Positions 1 to 5,741 of a stretch of 6,182 bases of DNA are shown one piece after another. Source of the DNA: Eubacteriales bacterium (lineage in GTDB: Bacteria; Bacillota; Clostridia; Acetivibrionales; STF1-152); contig JAQVNH010000069.1 of the NCBI GenBank assembly GCA_028703215.1, forward strand, positions 1 to 6,182, read 5' to 3'. The position numbers and the translations under genes were made by a program. The notes below the pieces were generated by a model, which worked only from the letters and a program-made list of their open reading frames with translations, made no database searches and was not told the DNA's origin. The stretch's first letter is position 1; each line of letters opens with the position of its first letter.

Positions 1-1189
1 GAACGAGCCTGCTCCAGTCGTATTCTTTGAAGCATTCATACATATATGAGACGGACATGAAAGCGGGTCCGTCAAGATGTGATTTCCAGTCGTAGCCTTC
101 ACTCTCTCCCCTGTATCTGTAAATGACCCAGTTTCCGTAGCATAAACCGGATCCGCCGGAAGTGAATCCCCATGAAATAGAGCGCCTTACCTGGTACGGG
201 GTATTGCCGGCGTTGTCTTCGTAACAAGGCTCGATAAGCAGCTCCGGTCTGACGGGAGACTTCGCATAGTCTGAGCTGACTGAAGTGTAAGATTTTGGAG
301 AATCCGCGGTATAGACCTGGATCATGTTATAGTCAAGCCAGGAATAACCGTTGAAAAAATCAGAGCTTGACGCGCCGCCGGCCGGATGGAACGAGATGAG
401 GTGGCTTGTGTCATATTCGCGTATTCCGAGCGCAAGCGAATCGGATATTATTTTTTGTCGTTCGGTAGGATGCACGTCCCCGCCGACAAACCACATTATA
501 TTTTTATGATCCTTGTAGCGGCTGCCGAAGTAACGCCCGAGTTCGCGGGCGTTTTCAGTCGTGTAATAACTATTGTAACTGTCCATTTCTGCGGGACATA
601 TAATGACTTGCATGCCCCTTTGCGCCGCCAGCTGAATAATGTAGTCAACATGGTCAAAATAAGCGTCGTTGGGTTTGGAAAGGTCATTGCCGATAAAAGC
701 GATCTCCCCTTCGGCGTCGGGAGTGCCGACTTTAAAGGGAGCAGCATAGCACAGGATAGTGTTGACTCCGTTATCGTGCCTTTGATCAAGGTAAAAAACG
801 GCATCATCCTTGGAGATATAAGAAAAAAGCATCCATCCGGTGTCGGCAAATATCAAGTACGGATCACCGTTTTGATCGATAAAAAACCTTTTATTATCGC
901 TGACTCTGAGAGGGAAAACCGATGATGCTTGCGACGGTCCCGAGGTCGTTATGACAGGCGATGTTGTAGTACCGGGCTGTGTTGATGTACTCGGCTGAGT
1001 TGTGGTACCGGGCTGAGTTGATGTACTCGGCTGAGTCGTGGTTCCGGACTGGGTAGTCGACGGGCCCGAAGCCTTTGTTTCGCCACCATCGGTTACCATC
1101 GGTATCACAAATTTAACAGCCGCAAAGATCAATGCTGCTGCAAGAACAGCTATTATTAAGTATATCAGGCCTTTTTTTGACATTTTCAT
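1..1189 (-). CDS. DUF4038/apiosidase-like glycoside hydrolase (GH140-type), membrane-anchored, C-terminus cut by window edge
   Basis: The reading frame is open for 396 codons and runs off the left edge, so the C-terminus is missing. The start is the ATG at 1189-1187, with GGGAG about 6 bases upstream; a second ATG two codons in is possible. Residues 7-30 form one hydrophobic segment after a basic start. There is no lipobox cysteine and no clear cleavage site, which suggests a signal anchor. Residues 40-88 are a Thr/Ser/Gln/Pro linker with a 12-residue repeat. From residue 93 the apiosidase/DUF4038 pattern appears in order: PLRVSDNKRFFIDQNGDPYL, DTGW (116-119), YLDQR, GVNTI, WFVGGDVHP (233-241), SWLDYNMIQ (283-291), LIEPCYE (318-324) and a VRRSISWGF...YGNW stretch (334-354). 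By family analogy D238 would be the acid/base and E320 the nucleophile; this assignment is inferred. Known GH140 enzymes release apiose from rhamnogalacturonan II side chains, but DUF4038 members are diverse and the substrate here is unproven. It is transcribed away from the lipoprotein cluster. Confidence 0.85.
   Translation of the reverse strand, partial: MKMSKKGLIYLIIAVLAAALIFAAVKFVIPMVTDGGETKASGPSTTQSGTTTQPSTSTQPGTTTQPSTSTQPGTTTSPVITTSGPSQASSVFPLRVSDNKRFFIDQNGDPYLIFADTGWMLFSYISKDDAVFYLDQRHDNGVNTILCYAAPFKVGTPDAEGEIAFIGNDLSKPNDAYFDHVDYIIQLAAQRGMQVIICPAEMDSYNSYYTTENARELGRYFGSRYKDHKNIMWFVGGDVHPTERQKIISDSLALGIREYDTSHLISFHPAGGASSSDFFNGYSWLDYNMIQVYTADSPKSYTSVSSDYAKSPVRPELLIEPCYEDNAGNTPYQVRRSISWGFTSGGSGLCYGNWVIYRYRGESEGYDWKSHLDGPAFMSVSYMYECFKEYDWSRLV
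971..1042. repeat. 36-bp tandem repeat in the glycosidase linker (two copies)
   Basis: Two adjacent 36-base units (971-1006 and 1007-1042) differ at only two positions. A decayed partial third unit follows to about 1058. They lie within the minus-strand glycosidase gene and encode the 12-residue unit TTQPSTSTQPGT of the linker between membrane anchor and catalytic domain. Being a multiple of three, the unit can expand or contract without breaking the frame. Confidence 0.85.
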
Positions 1190-1225
1190 AATTCACTCCC
1201 GTCATTTTCGAAACAATTCTAACAC

Positions 1226-1254
1226 ATTTTATCGGTAATGATACTATAATTCAA
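1226..1254 (-). promoter_or_regulatory. Predicted sigma-A-type promoter of the glycosidase gene
   Basis: On the minus strand TTGAAT (1254-1249) and TAAAAT (1231-1226) are separated by 17 bases, matching 4 of 6 and 5 of 6 consensus positions. Initiation near 1219 would give a leader of about 30 bases before the GGGAG site and the ATG at 1189. Prediction from sequence only. Confidence 0.55.
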
Positions 1255-1408
1255 GAATGAGTTCAGCCGATGGCCGGAAATGATAGACTGCCATGCTTGC
1301 TCATAAAGGCCTTCAGGGTTTATTTAGACTTGATCACAGCCATTTTTACCGGAAGAGCAAAAGCGCAATTACAGCAATATCTAACTGTAAAATTGTCGAT
1401 GTCTGTAT

Positions 1409-1414
1409 TATAAT
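1409..1414 (+). promoter_or_regulatory. Predicted -10 box for the first lipoprotein gene
   Basis: A perfect TATAAT lies about 37 bases before the start codon. The best -35 candidate at a 17-base spacing is TGTAAA (1386-1391), only 3 of 6 consensus positions. If this is a promoter it may depend on an activator or be weak. The AT-rich context lowers the value of the -10 match alone. Confidence 0.4.
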
Positions 1415-1450
1415 CGTATTCGGTCCTCAAAAGAAAAACGGGAGGGAAAA

Positions 1451-2221
1451 ATGCGAAGGCTGACCAATATACTGTTGGCAATTTTGCTTTTTATCGGCAT
1501 GGCAGCTTGCGATAGCGGCGAAAGCACCACGTCAGCCGTTTCTGCGACAGACGCGTCTGTGCCCGTATCCTCTTCTTCCGACACGGCGGAAGCCTCTCCG
1601 GCTGACTCAACCATATCATCTTCGGCCGCACCCGCATCATCTCTTGCCGAAGCGACCGAATCTTCGATTGCAGCTACCGAGCCTCGTCCCTTTACTCCTG
1701 TTCAAGAAGGCGTAATATTTATCGACAGCAATGCGGTTTACACTTCCAGGGGAGAAAATCTCGGATGGCAAAAATACATCTACACTTTTGGCGAGGGCAA
1801 CAAAGGCAAACAGCATGTGTCATATGATGTCACTCCGCTTGGCGAAAAACTGGATGCTTCTGTAAACTTTGCGGATTATGAAGTAAATGTCCGCGGGTTC
1901 GAGAATCTCGCAATACTTGTCAGAATGAACACATACGGATATTTTGACGCCCGCAACGGAGCCTCCATGGATGCAATCAACAAAGTATATTACTCGGCAG
2001 ACCAGACATTTCATGTTGATGTATATGCGGACATGCTTCACAAAAATTACACTGTCTACATCACGCCCCGGGGCGGAGAGAAAACGCTCCTGGTCGAGAA
2101 TGCCGCATTCAGAAATTCAGCATTGGCGTACACCAATGACCTTGGTAAAATGGCCATAATCTCATTCGGAGAAAATGAAAAACTCAGGGTGGAGAATATA
2201 AAGCTTGGAACATGGGAATAG
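1451..2221 (+). CDS. Surface lipoprotein with Ser/Ala-rich tether and a beta-sandwich carbohydrate-associated domain (paralog 1)
   Basis: 256 residues from ATG, preceded by GGGAGGG with about 5 bases spacing. Residues 1-19 are a lipoprotein signal peptide with the lipobox GMAAC; C20 is the predicted lipidated residue, so the protein should sit on the outer face of the membrane. Residues 21-75 are a Ser/Ala/Thr-rich, low-complexity tether. Residues about 76-256 form one domain with TEPRPFTPVQ at its start, then YTFGEGNKGKQHVS, SYDVTP, FENLAILVRMN, FDARNG (165-170), YHVD-like FHVDVYAD, YTVYITPRGG, FRNSALAYTNDLGKM. This pattern (DVTP..., DLA..VR, DARNG, YSVYVTPPGG, FR) resembles, from memory, a beta-sandwich domain of secreted bacterial polysaccharide-active proteins. 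I cannot name the Pfam entry. Glycan binding is inferred; no catalytic residues are apparent. It is about 60% identical by eye to the next gene over this domain. Confidence 0.85.
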   Translation: MRRLTNILLAILLFIGMAACDSGESTTSAVSATDASVPVSSSSDTAEASPADSTISSSAAPASSLAEATESSIAATEPRPFTPVQEGVIFIDSNAVYTSRGENLGWQKYIYTFGEGNKGKQHVSYDVTPLGEKLDASVNFADYEVNVRGFENLAILVRMNTYGYFDARNGASMDAINKVYYSADQTFHVDVYADMLHKNYTVYITPRGGEKTLLVENAAFRNSALAYTNDLGKMAIISFGENEKLRVENIKLGTWE

Positions 2222-2229
2222 CGCATGAG

Positions 2230-2264
2230 TCAAATATGCATATGGAAATGTATCGAATATTTGA
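2230..2264. repeat. AT-rich inverted repeat after the first lipoprotein gene
   Basis: The perfect 8-base arms TCAAATAT (2230-2237) and ATATTTGA (2257-2264) flank a 19-base centre, starting 9 bases after the stop codon. The stem is AT-only apart from one C-G pair and is not followed by a T run, so it is not a convincing intrinsic terminator. It could be a weak attenuator, an mRNA-end structure or chance in AT-rich DNA. Confidence 0.4.
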
Positions 2265-2374
2265 TTAAGCAATAAGGCATCAATTAAATTGCAGCAGATT
2301 AAGAAAAGACAGATGACTTCGAAGATAGATTGACTAGGATATAAATGATTGCGAATAAAAAGGGGGAAATCTCG

Positions 2375-3118
2375 GTGAAATCGCTCAGAAGGTTCGCTGC
2401 ATACGCATTGACGCTGATGATGCTGGTCTTCGCGGCCGCATGCGAAAATGGGGATCCGGGCACAAAAACATCCGGAGAATCGACTGTGGACCTGACAATA
2501 CCAAGCCAGGTTCCAACTGACACAAGTGAACCATCAAATACTACCGCAGCCCCGACAACAACGGCTGCAGCCACAGAACCCAGGCCATTCACACCCGTTC
2601 AGCCCGGAGAGATACCGGTCGACTATGAAGGAGTTTACACTTCGAGGGCGGAAGGCGCGCAATGGACGTCATATATATATTCATTCGGACCGGGCAACAC
2701 AGGAAAGCAGCATGTGTCATTTGATTTGACTCCACTGCAGGACAAGATCGACGCTTCCGTCGATTTTGCCGACTATGATGTAAAGGTAACAAATTTTCAG
2801 AATCTCGGACTTATGGTCAGACTCAACACGGAAGGCCACATCGGATATGTCAACGGAGCGAGCTTCGACAGCGTAGAAAAGGTTTATTACACTGCCAATC
2901 AAACTTATCATGTGGATGTATACGCAAATTTATCCGTAAAAAACTATTCGGTATATATAACAACACCTGACGGAAACAGGATACTTGCCGCCGAGAACTA
3001 CTCTTACAGAAATTCAGCAACCGCATACACAAACGATCTTGGGAAAATGCTCATCGTTTCCGCCCCGGTCGGAGAGTTGCTCAGGGTCGAACATGTTAAA
3101 CTTGAAGCAGGGTTTTAG
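2375..3118 (+). CDS. Surface lipoprotein with Thr/Pro-rich tether and a beta-sandwich carbohydrate-associated domain (paralog 2)
   Basis: 247 residues from the GTG at 2375, chosen because AGGGGG (2361-2366) lies 8 bases upstream and gives a normal signal peptide starting MKSLRRFAAY. An in-frame ATG at 2345 with AGGA upstream would add ten residues before the basic region and is the alternative. The lipobox is FAAAC with C23. Residues 24-66 are a tether ending in TTAAPTTTAAA, then TEPRPFTPVQ and a domain of about 175 residues collinear with the upstream gene: YTSR, WTSYIYSFGPGNTGKQHVSF, DASVDFADYDV, LMVRLN, YHVDVYAN, KNYSVYIT, YRNSATAYTNDLGKM, LRVEHVKLE. The FDARNG motif of its siblings is replaced by IGYVNG (156-161), a possible change at the ligand site. 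It is probably a surface glycan-binding protein; no enzymatic motif is visible. The gap to the upstream gene is 153 bases. Confidence 0.85.
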   Translation: MKSLRRFAAYALTLMMLVFAAACENGDPGTKTSGESTVDLTIPSQVPTDTSEPSNTTAAPTTTAAATEPRPFTPVQPGEIPVDYEGVYTSRAEGAQWTSYIYSFGPGNTGKQHVSFDLTPLQDKIDASVDFADYDVKVTNFQNLGLMVRLNTEGHIGYVNGASFDSVEKVYYTANQTYHVDVYANLSVKNYSVYITTPDGNRILAAENYSYRNSATAYTNDLGKMLIVSAPVGELLRVEHVKLEAGF

Positions 3119-3158
3119 AGACTTTACAGCAAGGCATGCAATCCGTCCGGAAGAATAT

Positions 3159-3187
3159 CTGATAAAAAGTATAAATAATACTATAAA
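3159..3187 (+). promoter_or_regulatory. Possible promoter of the SLH/beta-helix gene
   Basis: CTGATA (3159-3164) and TATAAA (3182-3187) are separated by 17 bases, matching 4 of 6 and 5 of 6 consensus positions. Initiation near 3194 would give a leader of about 23 bases that includes the GGAGGA site. The surrounding sequence is very AT-rich, so chance matches are likely. Confidence 0.35.
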
Positions 3188-3204
3188 TAAAAAAATAAAA
3201 CACT

Positions 3205-3210
3205 GGAGGA
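3205..3210 (+). promoter_or_regulatory. Ribosome binding site that fixes a TTG start
   Basis: GGAGGA ends 6 bases before TTG at 3217. No ATG or GTG lies in frame at a suitable distance before the signal peptide. The TTG followed by GKLKKLLAL gives a canonical signal sequence, so initiation at TTG is the best reading. Confidence 0.75.
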
Positions 3211-3216
3211 ATCAAA

Positions 3217-5610
3217 TTGGGGAAATTAAAAAAATTATTGGCATTGATACTTGGACTTGCACTAATAGCAACTCTTATAATGGTTCCGGTATCGGCAGCC
3301 GAAACGCCTGACGCGCTCAAACTGGAAACGATCGGAGTGCTTAAAGGAACAGGAGGCGGAGTTGACGCGGCTTATCGCGCAAGCGTACCCATGAGGTACC
3401 AGGCGGCATGGCTGTTTCTGAGACTGCTTGGCAAGGAAGCTGACGCCAAAGCCTTTACAGGAACCGCTAACTTCAGCGATGCCGCAACTGCAAGAACAGC
3501 AGCCGGGAATCCGCTTACCGCAGAAAATAAAACGATGCTCGCTTACCTTTACGCAAATCAGACTCTGGGATTTCAAGGCTACACGGACAATACCTTCAGA
3601 CCGTTTGTAGAGATAAACGCCCAGATGTATTACAAAATCATGCTGGTAGCGCTTGGATATGTCGAAAATACTGACTTCACATGGAACAGCGTTTTTGACA
3701 AGGCTGTAGAGTTCGGCCTTACAACAGTCAAACCAAGCAACACAGGCACGTTCAGCATTGATCAGCTCGCAGAAGCCACAGTTAATGCACTGCAATCAAA
3801 TCTGAAAAACGGGACTAAAACTCTCGTTGAAAAACTTGTCGAGGACGACAAATCGATCGATGCGGCAAAAGCGGCTCAGGTGGAGCTTTACGAGGTAGAG
3901 GTTCCGGAAACGACTGCTGCTCCGACGACGACTGCTGCTCCGACTACAACAGCCGCGCCTACGACAGCCGCGCCTACGACAGCCGCGCCGACAACAAAAG
4001 CGCCAACCACGACCACGCCAGCAAATACAAGCTATCCGAATGCGATCATAGTTGCTTCCAGCACCAGCACATCAGAATGGAAAAACAAGGCGACTTATAT
4101 TTGCATCAACGGAGAATTGTCAACAACTCTGAGATCTGCGATCCAGGCGGGAAATAAAACATTTCTGTTTGCTCCCGGCGATTACTATATAGACGGCAAT
4201 GACCGCCACATATACATGGGAAACAATACGACCATAGCCGGCGCAACGCAGATAATACAGCCAGCAAATCGTCAGACGGTCTTGTACCCTGATCCAACCG
4301 TAATGGCTGTATTTAAGACCCGAGCAGTTCTTGCAAGCACTGCGGAATGCAATGCCGATCAATTTGGCCAGATAGTAGTGGGAGGCGACGGTTGCAGAGT
4401 CATCGATATAGCTTTGGCCGGATATTCGATACTTAAAATCCAGAATGCCGGCAATGCAACTATCTCAAGAGTACTTGTCCATAACTATAACGGCACTTAT
4501 CCGAACGGCTCATGGTGCAATATGGGGTACGGACGCGCTACAGGCAGTATTTGGGTAAATCAGAACTGCGAAAATATCAAGATAGAAAACTGCCAGATAC
4601 AATTTTCATCGCATCACGGTTTTCTCATTCATTCCGGTTCAAAATCATATATTGCAAAAGACATCACCTTGACGGGAGTGCGCGCCCTTTACTCGGGATG
4701 CGGACAGCTGAGGGGACAAGGCACGGATATAGCCAATGCCATAGCAAAGCTGCCTGAAACGAACGGTCACGGATATTACGACTGGTCAGTGGGATTTGAT
4801 CTTTGCGAAGCTCAGACCATCATTAATGTTAAAGCGACAAACTGCTACGCATTTGAGTCATGGAAGGCCGGGTTCTACACAGAACCGGCGATGACAGGCG
4901 GACCAATTACCAACCTTCAGCTTTTCGGATGCAGATCCGACAACGCAGGTCAGCGCGCTATGCTTCCGGGGACAACGCTGAAAGTAGGAAACAACCCGGC
5001 TGAAGACTCCGGAACAACAATATTCAAAGAAGGCGAAGGCGCGAACTTCTACCTCCAGGGAGGATACTTTGAGGACTGCGTCTCAGTCAATGCGCTCAAG
5101 ACTGGCTGGTATGTCAGCACAGAGCTCAGACCGGACGCAAACGGTTATGACAATGAAGGCAGGGCGCACCTTGTGGACTGCGGCGACATGGGTTCTCCGA
5201 TCTCTCTGCTTACGGAAATGTATGATTGTCCGGGAGTCCATACCGACAGATTCTTCTCGCTGAACGCGAAGGAATTTGCAATGTGGCTCTTCAGCGGGAG
5301 CGACAACCAAATACGCAATACCATAATCCTTTGCAGCAACAAGGTCAACGAGCCGATAAAAATCGGATACATGCTCCGCATGCAACTGCGATTCAGCAGG
5401 GATGCCAATAATCAGCGGAACACTTCGACCGGAGGCAAATATGACGTGCTCCGGGGTTCATTCACCAACAGCACTATCACCGGAACAGTGTACGGCTTGC
5501 CGGCCGGTATCGAAATGCATGAAATAGTCAGCGGCGCGAGCTTTACCGGTCCGATAACACTGACCAGAAACAACACAGCTACGGTCAATACCTCTGACTA
5601 TGTCAACTAA
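3217..5610 (+). CDS. SLH-domain surface protein with Thr-Ala-Pro linker and right-handed beta-helix (pectate-lyase-like fold)
   Basis: 797 residues from a TTG start. Residues 1-28 are a signal peptide (KLKK, hydrophobic core, cleavage near VSA-A). Residues about 34-192 read as three degenerate S-layer homology repeats. The clearest is the second, with NFSDA, YLYANQTLGFQGYTDNTFRP and MLVALGY (about 85-148). SLH repeats normally hold proteins to pyruvylated secondary cell-wall polymers. Residues 229-270 are a linker of PTTAA/PTTTAA units. From 274 the sequence resembles pectate-lyase-superfamily beta-helices: LRSAIQAGNKTFLFAPGDYY, NNTTIAGA, then coils such as NIKIENCQI, INVKATNCYAF and ITNLQLFGCRSDN. 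All 14 cysteines lie after the linker and none before. I recognise no specific lyase or hydrolase active site, so it may be an enzyme, a glycan binder or a structural surface protein. It lies 98 bases after one lipoprotein gene and 131 before the next, suggesting joint function at the cell surface. Confidence 0.85.
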   Translation: MGKLKKLLALILGLALIATLIMVPVSAAETPDALKLETIGVLKGTGGGVDAAYRASVPMRYQAAWLFLRLLGKEADAKAFTGTANFSDAATARTAAGNPLTAENKTMLAYLYANQTLGFQGYTDNTFRPFVEINAQMYYKIMLVALGYVENTDFTWNSVFDKAVEFGLTTVKPSNTGTFSIDQLAEATVNALQSNLKNGTKTLVEKLVEDDKSIDAAKAAQVELYEVEVPETTAAPTTTAAPTTTAAPTTAAPTTAAPTTKAPTTTTPANTSYPNAIIVASSTSTSEWKNKATYICINGELSTTLRSAIQAGNKTFLFAPGDYYIDGNDRHIYMGNNTTIAGATQIIQPANRQTVLYPDPTVMAVFKTRAVLASTAECNADQFGQIVVGGDGCRVIDIALAGYSILKIQNAGNATISRVLVHNYNGTYPNGSWCNMGYGRATGSIWVNQNCENIKIENCQIQFSSHHGFLIHSGSKSYIAKDITLTGVRALYSGCGQLRGQGTDIANAIAKLPETNGHGYYDWSVGFDLCEAQTIINVKATNCYAFESWKAGFYTEPAMTGGPITNLQLFGCRSDNAGQRAMLPGTTLKVGNNPAEDSGTTIFKEGEGANFYLQGGYFEDCVSVNALKTGWYVSTELRPDANGYDNEGRAHLVDCGDMGSPISLLTEMYDCPGVHTDRFFSLNAKEFAMWLFSGSDNQIRNTIILCSNKVNEPIKIGYMLRMQLRFSRDANNQRNTSTGGKYDVLRGSFTNSTITGTVYGLPAGIEMHEIVSGASFTGPITLTRNNTATVNTSDYVN
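3910..4020 (+). repeat. Tandem repeat DNA encoding the Thr-Ala-Pro linker
   Basis: Seven short units of 15 or 18 bases encode TTAAP, TTTAAP or close variants. The last units drift to TTKAP and TTTTP. The units at 3961-3975 and 3976-3990 differ only in their final base. Thr/Pro/Ala linkers of this sort are extended and are common O-glycosylation targets; glycosylation here is inferred. Confidence 0.85.
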
Positions 5611-5616
5611 AAGAAG

Positions 5617-5643
5617 TTTGCCGGAGAAAGAAAATCCAGCAAA
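5617..5643 (+). terminator. Weak hairpin after the SLH/beta-helix gene, doubtful terminator
   Basis: TTTGCCGGA (5617-5625) can pair with TCCAGCAAA (5635-5643) around a 9-base A-rich loop, leaving one C-A mismatch. It starts 6 bases after the stop codon but has no T run after it, so efficient intrinsic termination is unlikely. It may be a partial terminator, an mRNA 3' end structure or chance. Confidence 0.2.
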
Positions 5644-5725
5644 ATAGACATACATTTGCTCTAAGAAAAAAGATAGAATTGCCTTATGAAGAAAACGTAT
5701 GATGATGTAAAATAATTATCAGGCA

Positions 5726-5733
5726 AAAGGAGG
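5726..5733 (+). promoter_or_regulatory. Consensus ribosome binding site for the GTG start at 5742
   Basis: AAAGGAGG is a near-perfect match to the 16S rRNA 3' end and ends 8 bases before GTG. This decides the start of the third lipoprotein gene. Confidence 0.8.
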
Positions 5734-5741
5734 AAAGAAAA

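Larger units (their letters stand above)
1190..1450. other. Divergent intergenic region
   Basis: This 261-base non-coding stretch separates the minus-strand glycosidase from the plus-strand lipoprotein cluster. It holds a predicted promoter in each direction. I see no RNA gene, no convincing coding frame and no strong hairpin. The roughly 150 bases between the two promoters (about 1255-1408) contain no repeated operator that I can recognise. Confidence 0.6.

Noticed and set aside
386..925. 179-codon open frame on the plus strand
   Set aside because: It is antisense to the glycosidase gene, whose minus-strand frame shows clear family motifs throughout. There is no ribosome binding site, and its protein shows no recognisable domain.
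971..1042. Possible CRISPR-like repeat (36-base units)
   Set aside because: The units are directly adjacent with no spacers and code for a protein linker in frame.
1038..1238. 66-codon plus-strand frame reaching into the divergent intergenic region
   Set aside because: It overlaps the glycosidase linker and signal-anchor codons on the other strand and covers that gene's predicted promoter; no credible ribosome binding site.
2281..2291. Short palindrome CAATT-A-AATTG before the second lipoprotein gene, considered as an operator
   Set aside because: Only 5-base AT-rich arms, found once; expected by chance in this composition.
3170..3190. AGTAT/ATACT inverted repeat before the SLH gene, considered as a terminator
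   Set aside because: A five-base AT-rich stem with a small loop and no T run; too weak to support.
3262..3795. 177-codon minus-strand frame inside the SLH protein gene
   Set aside because: Shadow of the SLH-coding frame; cysteine-rich composition without motifs, and the plus-strand frame is clearly the coding one.
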